Assembly (NCBI GenBank): GCA_034044135.1 | Contig: CP139021.1 | Location: 7,416,001-7,480,000, forward strand | Length of the DNA: 64,000 bases | DNA from: Flammeovirgaceae bacterium SG7u.111 | GTDB lineage: Bacteria > Bacteroidota > Bacteroidia > Cytophagales > Flammeovirgaceae | Direction of reading: 5' to 3' | Position numbers and translations under genes: made by a program | The notes under the pieces: generated by a model | What the model was told of the DNA's origin: nothing | Seen by the model: only the letters and a program-made list of their open reading frames with translations | The model's database searches: none | Shown: piece after piece, positions 19,501 to 27,771 of the stretch | Position numbering within the stretch: position 1 is the stretch's first letter | How the letters are laid out: every line of letters starts with the position of its first letter

Positions 19501-20830
19501 TGTTGCTGAAATTCATATAGTAATCAGCGAGTTGCATTAAGGAGTAGTGGTATTTTAAAGATGATTTCCCATAAATCCGTTCTTCTGTCTTTAGTAACTC
19601 GAACATGTAGTTAAGACCTTCTTCATAATTTTCATTTGCAAGTGAAATATCATAAAGTTGTTTCAAAAGACTTATACGCTCTTTGTGGTTTAAGGGAACT
19701 TTTCCCTCGGTTCTGTAGAGGGTGTGAAGGTCCTCCAAAGCTCCTTCGTAGTTTCTTTGGTAGAATTTTTTCTTGGCATCGAGGCGCTCAGAAATAGCAT
19801 GTTGTGTTTTTTCCTTGCCAAAGTATTTGGTAGTATTTGTGCGAAGTTCCCATTGTTGCACTCGACTTTTCCCCGAATAGTTATCTATGTAAGAGTCGAT
19901 CAACGTTTCTTGAATAGCCAAAAAAGTTTTGTGTACCAGACCAACTCTTCTTTCTGCAAGGAATAGGTTTTTCTCTAATAATTTTTGAACTTCAGCTGGG
20001 TCATCGCCTCTGTCGCGCATGAGCAAGTGATAAGCATGTTGGCATTGTGCCCAGGCAATATCTTTCTTGTTCAAGTTATCCTTAATCCAATTTTCAGCTT
20101 CTAGTAAGTATTTTTCAGCTTCTTTGTAATTTCCCGCCCCTCTTTCAATTTCAGCTTTTAATGTAAGTACTTCGGCGTATTCTCTTTTTCTTCTTCTTAT
20201 CTTGAACCAATCCAGTTTTCTTTGTTCAAACCTATTGCTTACCTCGTTGAAATAAGTTTCTCGGTTTACAAGGCGCTGATTTTTTATCTTGAGTAGTTCT
20301 GGAATATTTTCACGTGCTTTATCAAAATCACCTTTGGCGAAAGCGATGTTTGTTTCTACAAATAAATATTGTGATTTAAAGTAAAGATCTTGGCTGTTTC
20401 CGTCTTTATCATTGCCCTTTGAAGAACTGCCTTGGAATATATGGCGGGAAGTTTCTAGGTAACTTTCAGCTGTATTAATGTCTGAATATAATAGATAAAG
20501 ATAGGCTGCGTCCAAGTTGGCTTTTCCATAAAGTGTGGACAGTTCGCCCTTGTATTTTTTCTTTTTAAGTGTTTTCAGGAGGATATCTTCAAACTCGCCA
20601 TATTCACCAATGGCTTCTAGGTATTTCGCCTTGTGCATATTTACCATAGCGACTACCAAGCCCTTTTTTCTCTTGTTGAGCTGGTCGATAAGCTTATCAC
20701 AATTCTCTAAGGCCTTTTTGTATTCTCCTTCTTCATAATACCGTTCGCAGATTTCGAGTGACCTGTCCCAGTTTTGGGCGTGCAAACTGACGTTAAAAAG
20801 TAAGAAACTAGCTAATAAAATGAAGCGCAT
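16586..20830 (-). CDS. Secreted TPR-CHAT protein (caspase-like protease domain)
   Basis: A 1414-residue protein with a signal peptide (1-19, ending LHAQ). Residues from about 25 to 900 are a long array of TPR-type helical repeats, with an insert near 200-330. A linker with a coiled coil follows (about 950-1020), then a C-terminal CHAT domain (about 1075-1414). The caspase-like dyad is present: His1249 in IATHGFF and Cys1326 in LSACETG. CHAT proteases are Cys peptidases, best known from separase-like and gasdermin- or CRISPR-linked defence proteins, but most secreted TPR-CHAT proteins have no known substrate. The signal peptide puts this one outside the cytoplasm. No defence gene is adjacent. 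A perfect 8-bp hairpin (16585-16592 with 16599-16606) spans its stop codon. Confidence 0.88.
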   Translation of the reverse strand: MRFILLASFLLFNVSLHAQNWDRSLEICERYYEEGEYKKALENCDKLIDQLNKRKKGLVVAMVNMHKAKYLEAIGEYGEFEDILLKTLKKKKYKGELSTLYGKANLDAAYLYLLYSDINTAESYLETSRHIFQGSSSKGNDKDGNSQDLYFKSQYLFVETNIAFAKGDFDKARENIPELLKIKNQRLVNRETYFNEVSNRFEQRKLDWFKIRRRKREYAEVLTLKAEIERGAGNYKEAEKYLLEAENWIKDNLNKKDIAWAQCQHAYHLLMRDRGDDPAEVQKLLEKNLFLAERRVGLVHKTFLAIQETLIDSYIDNYSGKSRVQQWELRTNTTKYFGKEKTQHAISERLDAKKKFYQRNYEGALEDLHTLYRTEGKVPLNHKERISLLKQLYDISLANENYEEGLNYMFELLKTEERIYGKSSLKYHYSLMQLADYYMNFSNNFEKVDTMMQESFDGMIAKRISEDHVDYTRFLNQYKDLYKITGNYDSAWHIANEVLKIKERKFGKKGLGYAVGLEGMIDMDLRLGHYQSADSNITNMLDIYQERFNKKAHAYEYSKALETSARYYALMGLFTEAEAALSKANRLYNRSINARANSSAVDELAYLYIQTERFKQTESMLLEAILSRNNRYGEESRFLITPYNQLARLRFLQGDYIQADKLVNKALAIAKNTFGENSYQTVESITIRADIDAAIGDFETANENYTQSILILKDLFGENHIELSNAYTKLALNKFAQGDSLENVERIMKQSTEIISQNLGEDNPVYALSLQNLSKIYTENGNPAEALTLLHKANAIWVNRLGTEINSNSAEISLLMGEAELKRRNKTQAISYFQKGQKTYSKIFNKTHPSYVKATSKLGKAYYADGDWKKSRKYTTEVFGNYLNYIDEFFPALSEREKARYWNTIRGDFEFYNNLAFTNAKKKKKLIGEVYDNTLSTKALLLSNSIKIRRQIQQSGDEAVQELYEKWVEQKELLTKVLAMSSARQKELDIEPKKLEKEIEDIEKELSEKSSVFASGQSVSRQSWKEIKKSLGKNEAAVEIVRYRHFDTEFKDSVVYAAMIITPKSRNPELVVLPNGNLLESNYLRYYRACIIYNIQDENSFANYWEPIDQKLPEGTKVYLSTEGVYNQINLEAMRQKNGNFVIDNRDIVLVSNTKDIIKHKKTEEKELSKNALLIGNPIFYKDLAEEDYNIYNDRKIPQLPGTQKEVVALEKLLNSNAQVSPSLYLNLEATEELVKATESPRIFHIATHGFFLPDETKSVEKEAILSQNKIVSNPLLRSGLLLKNAGDLMDDGNVYSFNREGGVLTAYEAMNLDLDGTELVVLSACETGRGDVKVGEGVYGLQRAFLVAGSDAIIMSLFKVSDEATESLMLLFYENWLNKQMDKRKAFIEAKKSLRDKYQDPIFWAAFIMIGSS

Positions 20831-21011
20831 GGATTGTTTTACAGTTCCTGATGAATAAATCGCCCCCTATTTTGCGCACAAGCCCAGCCAAAAGCTGAGT
20901 AGAGCACAAGTCTAATGTGCTAGGAAGGTTTCAATATAATACAGCAGTAACGCAGTTTTCACAGAATTAGTCAGTTAATCGGTTGTTCAGATAAGTTTCT
21001 TTTTGGAGAAA

Positions 21012-21046
21012 TAAATAAAGGCTGCTAGTTTGTTGCTAGCAGCCTT
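21012..21046 (-). terminator. Terminator of ftsH
   Basis: A perfect 11-bp stem (21018-21028 with 21036-21046). Read on the minus strand it is followed by TATTTATTTC, and it lies 24 bases after the ftsH stop. Confidence 0.85.
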
Positions 21047-21069
21047 CCAGAATTGAAATATTTTAAATA

Positions 21070-23103
21070 CTAACCTTTTATCTCTTCTCCTTTGTCTTCA
21101 GCAGACTCGTCTTTTTTCTCCTCTTCGGTGCTTTCCTCTACCTTTCCATTTGAACTATTGGTAAACTGTTGGTAAGTGGTTTCTTGTTCAAAAGGACGTT
21201 TTCCTATAAGTTCTTCTAGGTCTTTTTGGAAAATGATCTCTTTCTTCAGAAGCTCTTTGGCCAATATCTCTACTTCGCCTTTCTTGCTAATAAGCAAGTC
21301 CTTAGTATGAGCGTAAGCCTTATCTATAAGCTTTTTAACTTCAATATCTATTTTTTCTGAAGTAGCTTCTGAATAAGGCTTGTCAAATGAATATTCAGAT
21401 TTTTTAGAATCATAGAAAGACAAGTTGCCTATTTCCTCATTCATACCATAAATAGTAACCATGCTGTAAGCCATTTTGGTTACTCGTTCCAAGTCACTTA
21501 AGGCGCCAGTAGAGATCTTGTTGAAGATGATTTCTTCGGCAGCTCTACCGCCAAGCGTCATGCACATTTCGTCGAACATCTGCTCAGTAGTATATAAGAA
21601 TTGCTCTTTAGGCAAATACTGAGCATATCCAAGTGCAGCAATACCTCTTGGTACTATACTTACCTTTACCAATGGATCAGCGTGCTCTAAGAACCAGCCT
21701 GCAACAGCGTGGCCAGCCTCGTGGTAGGCAACTATTTTTTTCTCACTAGGAGAAATGATTTTGTTTTTCTTTTCTAAGCCACCAATTACACGGTCGATAG
21801 CGTCTTCAAAATCTTTCATGTCGACCGAGCTCTTGTCCTTTCGGGCAGCGATTAGTGCAGCCTCGTTACAAACATTGGCTATTTCAGCACCTGCAAATCC
21901 TGGGGTTTGAGCGGCAAGCTCTTTAGGATCTACATCTTTCGAAAGCTTAATAGGCTTCAAGTGAACTTTGAAAATTGTTTTTCTTCCCTTGATATCTGGC
22001 TTGTCTATGCTGATCTGACGGTCAAATCTTCCTGGCCTGAGCAATGCACTGTCCAATACATCTGGACGGTTGGTAGCTGCAAGAATGATAACTCCCGAGT
22101 CTGTTTGGAAACCATCCATCTCTACCAAGAGAGAGTTCAATGTGTTTTCGCGCTCATCGTTAGCGCCTGGCATTTGCCCTCTACCTCTAGAGCGGCCTAT
22201 AGCGTCAATCTCATCTATAAATATGATACAAGGGGCTTTTTCTTTAGCTTGCTTAAATAAATCTCTTACCCTAGCAGCACCTACACCAACAAACATTTCC
22301 ACAAAGTCAGAACCTGAAAGACTGAAAAATGGAACGCCAGACTCTCCAGCTACAGCTTTTGCCAACAGGGTTTTACCAGTACCCGGAGGGCCTACTAGCA
22401 AAGCTCCTTTAGGTATTTTACCTCCAAGGTTGGTGTATTTAGAAGGGTTTTTAAGGAACTGAACAATTTCTTCAATTTCCTCTTTTGCTTCATCAAGACC
22501 GGCAACATCGTTAAAAGTGATCTTAACTTTATTTTCAGCATCGAATAAGGCCGCCTTAGATTTTCCTATGTTGAATATTTGACCTCCAGCACCGCCACCA
22601 GTCATTCTTCTCATCAAGAACAAGAAACCAAAAATTAACACAAAGAAAAACCCCCAGCTAAAGAATAAGGAACTAAAGTCTTGACGATCAGTCACCCTAT
22701 AGTCAATACGTTGGCTTACAGGCAACTCTTCCTGCATTTCGTCAAATTTTTCAATAAAAATCTCAGGAGATGCAATCACAAGCTGGAAATGAGGTCCTTG
22801 TGTAAGAGCAAAAGGGCTTCTGTTATTGAGTTTTGCCTTGTATTTAGGTTTGTCCAGTGCCGACTTGGTCAGTGTGACCTCAACAACTTTCTTATTGACC
22901 AATACTACTTCCTCCACATCTCCATCAGTCATCATGTGGTTGAATTCGGTAAGGCTAATATCAACGACAGAACTTCTGTTGTTAAAGTAAGTAAGTCCAA
23001 CTATCAGTAGAATCAGGGCAACTACCAGCCAAATTTGATAGTTTCCTCTATTTGGAGAATTTTTAGGAAGTAAATTCTTCTTTTTATTTGGGTTATCAGC
23101 CAT
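21070..23103 (-). CDS. ftsH: ATP-dependent zinc metalloprotease FtsH
   Basis: A 677-residue membrane protease that unfolds and degrades membrane and soluble proteins. Helices at about 24-39 and 147-165 flank a periplasmic domain. The AAA module has Walker A GPPGTGKT (238-245), Walker B IIFIDEID (about 293-300) and the second region of homology [20 protein letters not shown] (343-362). The peptidase zinc site is HEAGH (461-465). The C-terminal 40 residues are Glu/Lys-rich and look disordered. It lies 201 bases downstream of rsfS on the same strand, separated by a long inverted repeat. All catalytic residues are intact. Confidence 0.98.
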   Translation of the reverse strand: MADNPNKKKNLLPKNSPNRGNYQIWLVVALILLIVGLTYFNNRSSVVDISLTEFNHMMTDGDVEEVVLVNKKVVEVTLTKSALDKPKYKAKLNNRSPFALTQGPHFQLVIASPEIFIEKFDEMQEELPVSQRIDYRVTDRQDFSSLFFSWGFFFVLIFGFLFLMRRMTGGGAGGQIFNIGKSKAALFDAENKVKITFNDVAGLDEAKEEIEEIVQFLKNPSKYTNLGGKIPKGALLVGPPGTGKTLLAKAVAGESGVPFFSLSGSDFVEMFVGVGAARVRDLFKQAKEKAPCIIFIDEIDAIGRSRGRGQMPGANDERENTLNSLLVEMDGFQTDSGVIILAATNRPDVLDSALLRPGRFDRQISIDKPDIKGRKTIFKVHLKPIKLSKDVDPKELAAQTPGFAGAEIANVCNEAALIAARKDKSSVDMKDFEDAIDRVIGGLEKKNKIISPSEKKIVAYHEAGHAVAGWFLEHADPLVKVSIVPRGIAALGYAQYLPKEQFLYTTEQMFDEMCMTLGGRAAEEIIFNKISTGALSDLERVTKMAYSMVTIYGMNEEIGNLSFYDSKKSEYSFDKPYSEATSEKIDIEVKKLIDKAYAHTKDLLISKKGEVEILAKELLKKEIIFQKDLEELIGKRPFEQETTYQQFTNSSNGKVEESTEEEKKDESAEDKGEEIKG

Positions 23104-23213
23104 TTTTTCTTTTTAGTAGATTGTTTAGAGGTGTTGTAGTTTTCAATTGAATTTTTTTCAACATACAACCCCTATTTGTTTTTCAGCTTTTCAGCTTTCA
23201 TATATTAATATTA

Positions 23214-23257
23214 GGTTGAAAATAATTTAATCAGAATTGTTTAAATTATTTTCAACC
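23214..23257. repeat. 17-bp perfect inverted repeat between rsfS and ftsH
   Basis: Arms 23214-23230 and 23241-23257 are exact reverse complements, with a 10-base loop. It is AT-rich and no T run follows on the minus strand, so it is not an obvious terminator. It could be an RNA stem in an rsfS-ftsH transcript or a protein-binding palindrome upstream of ftsH. Confidence 0.8.
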
Positions 23258-23304
23258 TTGAACTTCTCTATTAGAGTCAACAAACAACTTGGATTAAAGT
23301 TAGA

Positions 23305-23676
23305 TTAATCGATGCTTTCAACTATTGCATCACCCCAGAGCTCCTCTAGTCCATATCGCTGCCGTTTTTCTTTGAGGAAAACATGGGCGACTACATCTAC
23401 ATAGTCGACCAAAATCCATTCTCTGCTGCCAGTACCTTCTGTTTTCCACGGGTACTGATTAAAGGTCTTGTAAACTTCTGCTTCTATCCCGTCCATAATA
23501 GCTTCCACTTGGGTGTCTGAGTTTCCCGAGCAGATAATAAAAAAATCAGCAATGGCATTTTGAAAAGGTCGTAGGTCTAATATAGTAATATCGATTGCCT
23601 TTTTCTCTTCCATGCCTTTGATAATGGCATGACTTAAATTCCTTGATGATTCTTGCTTTCGCTTTCCTTTGATCAT
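23305..23676 (-). CDS. rsfS: Ribosomal silencing factor RsfS
   Basis: A 123-residue RsfS/Iojap/YbeB protein that binds ribosomal protein uL14 and blocks subunit joining when nutrients are low. Family marks are IDITILDLRPFQNAIADFF, then ICSGNSDTQVEAI, and the late block GTGSREWILVDYVDVVAHVF. The frame extends upstream to 23727, but the ATG at 23676 is preferred because the family begins close to the first helix and the longer form would run into the promoter region. It is divergent from birA and upstream of ftsH, a common Bacteroidota arrangement. Confidence 0.92.
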   Translation of the reverse strand: MIKGKRKQESSRNLSHAIIKGMEEKKAIDITILDLRPFQNAIADFFIICSGNSDTQVEAIMDGIEAEVYKTFNQYPWKTEGTGSREWILVDYVDVVAHVFLKEKRQRYGLEELWGDAIVESID

Positions 23677-23751
23677 TAAATTTGCGTTTTCATTTCGAAA
23701 GTAAGAAAAGGTGATTAGCTGCGCCAAGTTGACTTACTTTTCCTAAGTAAA

Positions 23752-23759
23752 CAAAACTA
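23752..23759 (-). promoter_or_regulatory. Likely -7 element of rsfS
   Basis: On the minus strand this reads TAGTTTTG, a full match to TAnnTTTG, 76 bases before the chosen start. The nearest TTG is about 25 bases upstream, slightly long. Confidence 0.35.
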
Positions 23760-23767
23760 ATAAATAG

Positions 23768-24541
23768 TTGTATAAAATATCTGCCAATACTCTTTTCACG
23801 GGTAAAAAATGTGTTTACCTGCCAACTTGTCATTCTACCAATGACATTGCGACAAGAATACTCTCCAATGATGACACAATAGAGGGTACGGTCGTGGTGA
23901 CTCCTTTCCAAACAAAAGGAAGGGGACAAAGGGGCAATTCATGGGAAACAGAGGCTGACCAGAACCTTACATTTTCCGTCATACTGAAGCCAGGTTTTTT
24001 GATGGCAGCGGCACAGTTCCAGCTTAATATGGCTGTTTCGCTTGGTATTTTCGATTTCCTTTTTTCTTTTTTGTCAAGAGGGGTAAAAATAAAATGGCCA
24101 AACGATATTTATGTTGGCGATAAAAAAATAGCAGGTATCCTTTTCGAGAATTATTTGAAAAAAAATAAGATTGACAATTCCATTGTAGGGATTGGGATAA
24201 ATATCAACCAATCGGAGTTTGAGACACCCAATGCTATTTCTCTGAGTAAAGTAACGGGTAAAAAGTACAAACTGAGAGAAACTATAGAATTGGTTTTAGA
24301 AAAAATTGAAGCTCGCTATTTGCAATTGAAAGCGGGTACGCTAGATAAAATGAAACACGATTACCTCCAAGAGCTCTATTGGTACCAAGAGTGGCGGTCT
24401 TTTGAAGATATGAGGACTGGGCAAGCAGAACCATTTGAGGGGCAAATATTGGGAGTGGATAAGTGGGGTAAGCTGGCTATTGAAACCAAGAAATCTGGAG
24501 TGGTGTATTTTGATTTCAAACAAGTTGTATTTGTAAAATAA
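23768..24541 (+). CDS. birA: Biotin--[acetyl-CoA-carboxylase] ligase, single-domain BirA
   Basis: A 257-residue enzyme that makes biotinyl-AMP and attaches biotin to the carrier protein of acetyl-CoA carboxylase. It lacks the N-terminal DNA-binding domain of E. coli BirA, so it should not be a repressor. Seen motifs are CHSTND (about 21-26), the biotin/ATP loop KGRGQRGNSW (about 50-59), KWPNDIYVGDKKIAGIL (about 100-116) and GIGININ. The start is TTG at 23768: an in-frame TAG lies directly upstream, the family's N-terminal YKI...NTLF region begins exactly here, and no ATG is available before the conserved part. Confidence 0.93.
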   Translation: MYKISANTLFTGKKCVYLPTCHSTNDIATRILSNDDTIEGTVVVTPFQTKGRGQRGNSWETEADQNLTFSVILKPGFLMAAAQFQLNMAVSLGIFDFLFSFLSRGVKIKWPNDIYVGDKKIAGILFENYLKKNKIDNSIVGIGININQSEFETPNAISLSKVTGKKYKLRETIELVLEKIEARYLQLKAGTLDKMKHDYLQELYWYQEWRSFEDMRTGQAEPFEGQILGVDKWGKLAIETKKSGVVYFDFKQVVFVK

Positions 24542-24652
24542 GAGCTTGTTTGAAATTTAAGTTTTCAATCGAAGCGGCTCAGTTGGGGGCTTTTGAAGAG
24601 AGATTCTCTAAATGTGCAGTTGTAGCGAAATAGGTAAAATTTAGACATGCTC

Positions 24653-24691
24653 TAAAAAAAGCACCCGCAATACTTAGTATTGCGGGTGCTT
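24653..24691 (-). terminator. Strong minus-strand terminator
   Basis: A perfect 15-bp GC-rich stem (24659-24673 with 24677-24691) with a 3-base loop. On the minus strand a run of seven T follows. On the plus strand no T run follows, so it serves a minus-strand transcript that comes from 25.2 kb and beyond. Confidence 0.9.
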
Positions 24692-25232
24692 AATGATAAG
24701 GTGAAAATACTTGTCTTTTAAGACAAACAACAACGTTTGATCGTATACTTGTTTAAACGCTTAGCTAAATTAGTATGCGTATGCGTTTTGACTTTCTTTA
24801 TAGACGTTTTGGATAAGGTGAAAGTGTCTATATCTTTTCGATCGTGTATGAATCCGAAAGTCAAAAGTGTTGTTTTTGGTATCAACAGTCACTATTTAGC
24901 ATTGCTTATTGGCAAATTTGGTTATAAAGCCTAAGGATAATAGGCTAAAGGAAACCGAAGTTCCCATTTAATTATTGGTTAAGGTCCTTTGGATAAGGTG
25001 AAATATTATGTTACAATATTACGCCGTAATCGGGGTGTTCCCAATACCAATATCCATTGATTTTAATATCGTGTTATCACTTACTGCTTTCTAAGTATTT
25101 ATACTTAGAGAAAGGGGGCGTGGCTTATGCAGTGTTAAAAGTTGTGCCTGAATGAACCTGTTTATTGGTCCCAAGAAAGGGTTTAAAACCCTGCACTTTC
25201 AGTACAGAGTGGTCTAGTGACGGTTTAGGTCG
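24692..25232 (-). ncRNA. Candidate long structured non-coding RNA, or long 3' UTR of the response-regulator gene
   Basis: There are 541 bases with no convincing gene on either strand. The 12-mer GATAAGGTGAAA (plus-strand reading) occurs at 24695, 24812 and 24992, the last two within a longer shared TTTGGATAAGGTGAAA. The middle copy lies in the loop of a 7-bp stem (24799-24805 with 24826-24832), which itself sits inside an 11-bp stem (24786-24796 with 24856-24866). Other hairpins are at 25091-25108 and near 25169-25194. One of these (CTGTAC with GTGCAG on the minus strand) has a T-G pair that would be a C-A mismatch on the plus strand. This and the terminator orientation favour the minus strand. 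No minus-strand promoter was found, so read-through from the regulator gene is possible. It matches neither tmRNA, RNase P RNA nor SRP RNA landmarks. Confidence 0.45.
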
Positions 25233-25868
25233 CTAATTGATGAGTTTCAGCTCAAGAGCTCTTTTAACCATTTCGGCTGAATTTCGGGCCTTCAGTTTTT
25301 TCATCACATTTACCCTATGGGTTTCAACTGTCCTAGAGCTGATAAATAAATTTTCGGCAATAAGCTTTGTGCTCAGCCCTTTTGCCACAAGTTCCAGTAC
25401 TTCCTGCTCACGTGCGGTGAGGGCTTCAAAGTTTTGTTTTTTATCTCCAGAAAGGTTTTTTATCAAGACTTCCGAGACAAAAGGGGTTAGGTATTTTTCC
25501 CCTCGAGCTACAGTTTCCACTGCTTTTACAAGCTCTTCAGCATCTATAGTTTTGAGCAAATAAGCACTTGCCCCAGCTTTTATACTTTTAATAATGTACT
25601 CAGGTTCTTCGTGCATTGAGAGCACGATGAATTTCATATCATCATACTGCTTGTTCAATTGTTCTATTGCATTTATACCATTCATTTTTGGCATACTTAT
25701 ATCTACCATGGCTAGGTCGGGCTTTTCCTTCTCAACCAAATCGAGCAGATCAAGTCCATCGACTGCCTCGCCACATACGGTGATGTGCTCGTGCGCATTC
25801 AATACCATTTTTATTCCATTTCTAAGCAGTTTATGGTCGTCTGCCAATACTATTCTGATGTCGTTCAT
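25233..25868 (-). CDS. NarL/LuxR-family response regulator
   Basis: A 211-residue DNA-binding response regulator. The receiver domain (1-120) has the acidic pocket ADDH (9-12), phospho-acceptor Asp56 in VDISMP, and Lys106. The LuxR-type helix-turn-helix is at about 149-205, with LTAREQEVLELVAKGLSTK and the recognition segment SSRTVETHRVNVMKKL. Its ATG overlaps the stop of the kinase gene by 4 bases, so the two are one translation-coupled pair. The gene is followed by more than 500 bases of structured non-coding sequence before a terminator. Target genes cannot be told. Confidence 0.95.
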   Translation of the reverse strand: MNDIRIVLADDHKLLRNGIKMVLNAHEHITVCGEAVDGLDLLDLVEKEKPDLAMVDISMPKMNGINAIEQLNKQYDDMKFIVLSMHEEPEYIIKSIKAGASAYLLKTIDAEELVKAVETVARGEKYLTPFVSEVLIKNLSGDKKQNFEALTAREQEVLELVAKGLSTKLIAENLFISSRTVETHRVNVMKKLKARNSAEMVKRALELKLIN

Positions 25869-27709
25869 GCCTTGTCTGCTTTAATCTGTAAGGGTATTTC
25901 TACTTTTATTTCAGTGCCGCCGTCTTGCTCGGCATCAATATGGAAATTGCCATTCACCAAAGATGTCCTTGTGATGATATTTTTGAGTCCATTATGATGG
26001 GGGTTTTCTTTTATCTCGTCATCGGGCAAGAAGCCTATGCCGTCATCTTTCAGTAGTAAAACTACTTTATCTTCTTTCAGTTTGAGCATTAGCCATACGG
26101 TGTAAGCTTCGGCGTATTTTACTATATTGTTAAGCCCTTCTTGTGCAATTCTAAAAAGACATAGCGCAATTTCCCTTGATAGTGGGAGTTTTTTTAGCTG
26201 ACTATCAAATTCAAAATAGATTTGGAAGTCGCCTTGAGTCTTAGATTCTTGGCATAGCTGTTTCAACGCGGCTTTCAGCCCAAAATCCTCTAAGAGCCTT
26301 GGCATGAGGTTATGGGAAATACGTTTTATCTCCTTAATCGTATCGTCCAAAATATCTTTGGCACCATCTCGGAGTTCTACATCAGAGCGAATGGCGCTTA
26401 CGTTGAACCTTGCTGCTGAAACCATCTGGCTTATACCGTCGTGGAGTTCTCTTGCTACCCTTTTTCGTTCATTTTCCTGTCCGTTCACAAAGGCAAGCTG
26501 TTGTTTTCTGGTGGCGGTAGCCTCCATTTCTTTCGAAAATTTGAGCTTATTGCGCATTTGCAAAATAGCTAAACCCAAAATGTCATTTTCTCCTAGTGGG
26601 GTAAATTTTATATCGAAATTACCATTGCCGATTTCATCGGCTACTCGTGCTAGTTTGGTAAGCTTTTCTCCGAGTGAGTTTATGGAAACCATCATGTCCG
26701 AGATCTCATCGGAAGGCTCGGGGGAGTTGTGGCGAACCTTTGCCTTAAATTCTCCCATAGCGAATTTCTTCACCACATTTTGCACATTTATAATTGGTTC
26801 TGTTAGACGGTTGGAAAGGTAAAGGGTGACTAATATCACCAAGATGAAAACCAGCATGCTTGTACCAAAAACGTTGGCTCTGATCGTGTTGATCGGCTGC
26901 ATAGCTTCTTCCAAATCAATTTCTGTAAGTATAGTCCATTTTAGCCCTCCTAATTCAATTTTACTATTTGCCGACAGTACTTCGATCCCTCTATAGTCTA
27001 ATATTATCCGCTGCCTTCCTGCTGGTTCTATAAGCTCAATAGCTTCTTTATTTACAGAAAAATTTAGTGAGGAATCTTTGGGAGAAAAACGCGATTTGGT
27101 CCGGATCATAAGATCTTCGCCAGCGATATATGATTCCCCTGATTCCCCCATTCCCGTATGTTGATAAAGGATTTTTTCAACGCCTTCTTCTGGCAACTGG
27201 AAAATGGCAAAGTAGTTATGTTGTTCATTGCTTTTGAGTGGGCAAATGGCAAGCAACGCTAGTGAGTTGCGAGGTGTTAGTAAATCGCTGATATAATAGC
27301 CGTTTTTAGCAGAGTCCAACAAGCTTTTGAACCTGTTTGGCTGATCAACTATTAATTGAGATAATTGGCTTTGTGGGAGATGATGGGCTATTGCTAAACT
27401 AGAGTCTAAAATAGCATAATCTTCAAAAGCCAGGTTTTCTTTAGAATGCTTAAGAGTTTCGTCTAATTGATCAATATCCCAACTCTTTTCCCCATTGTGC
27501 TTGTTTAAAAAAAAATCAAACTGGTTTTGGTAGCCTTGGAAAAACTCTAAAAGGTGATCCTTTTTAAGCACATTAATAGAAGAAAGTTGATCATAAGACC
27601 GGTTTAGCAGTGCTTCTTCGAATGCTGTATAAAAAATAAAATAGGTCACTAATAGCGTAAAAATGCTTACGCTAAAAAAGGACATAAATATTTTATAGAA
27701 AATCTTCAT
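25865..27709 (-). CDS. Membrane sensor histidine kinase, NarX/DegS-like (HisKA_3), with HAMP domains
   Basis: A 614-residue kinase partner of the overlapping response regulator. Helix 1 is at about 8-30. A large periplasmic sensor of Cache-like length follows (about 31-275), then helix 2 (about 277-298). Next come a HAMP domain (about 300-352) and a second HAMP-like stretch (about 353-400). The dimerisation/phospho-acceptor domain has ARELHDGISQ with His423, typical of HisKA_3. The ATPase domain shows FRIAQEGLNNIVKYA and DDGIGF. The ligand is unknown. The gene is preceded by a gap of only 62 bases from the stop of the Sua5-like gene, with no clear terminator between. Confidence 0.93.
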   Translation of the reverse strand: MKIFYKIFMSFFSVSIFTLLVTYFIFYTAFEEALLNRSYDQLSSINVLKKDHLLEFFQGYQNQFDFFLNKHNGEKSWDIDQLDETLKHSKENLAFEDYAILDSSLAIAHHLPQSQLSQLIVDQPNRFKSLLDSAKNGYYISDLLTPRNSLALLAICPLKSNEQHNYFAIFQLPEEGVEKILYQHTGMGESGESYIAGEDLMIRTKSRFSPKDSSLNFSVNKEAIELIEPAGRQRIILDYRGIEVLSANSKIELGGLKWTILTEIDLEEAMQPINTIRANVFGTSMLVFILVILVTLYLSNRLTEPIINVQNVVKKFAMGEFKAKVRHNSPEPSDEISDMMVSINSLGEKLTKLARVADEIGNGNFDIKFTPLGENDILGLAILQMRNKLKFSKEMEATATRKQQLAFVNGQENERKRVARELHDGISQMVSAARFNVSAIRSDVELRDGAKDILDDTIKEIKRISHNLMPRLLEDFGLKAALKQLCQESKTQGDFQIYFEFDSQLKKLPLSREIALCLFRIAQEGLNNIVKYAEAYTVWLMLKLKEDKVVLLLKDDGIGFLPDDEIKENPHHNGLKNIITRTSLVNGNFHIDAEQDGGTEIKVEIPLQIKADKA

Positions 27710-27771
27710 AGGCTTAATACTATTTCAAGCTACAAGAAATTTGGTGTTTCATTGTATCTCTTCTTCTATTA

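Noticed and set aside
16586-20830. Anti-phage defence system built on the CHAT protease
   Set aside because: The protein has a signal peptide and there are no CRISPR, gasdermin or other defence genes next to it.
23677-23727. Longer N-terminus for rsfS
   Set aside because: The extra 17 residues do not fit the family and lie between the -7 element and the conserved start.
24737-24934. A 65-codon plus-strand frame in the structured block
   Set aside because: It begins at TTG, spans the stems and one copy of the repeat, and shows no protein-like conservation pattern.
24653-25232. tmRNA, RNase P RNA or SRP RNA
   Set aside because: None of the landmark sequences (tmRNA ends, GAGGAAAGTCC of RNase P, the GGAAGGAAGCA apex of SRP RNA) is present.
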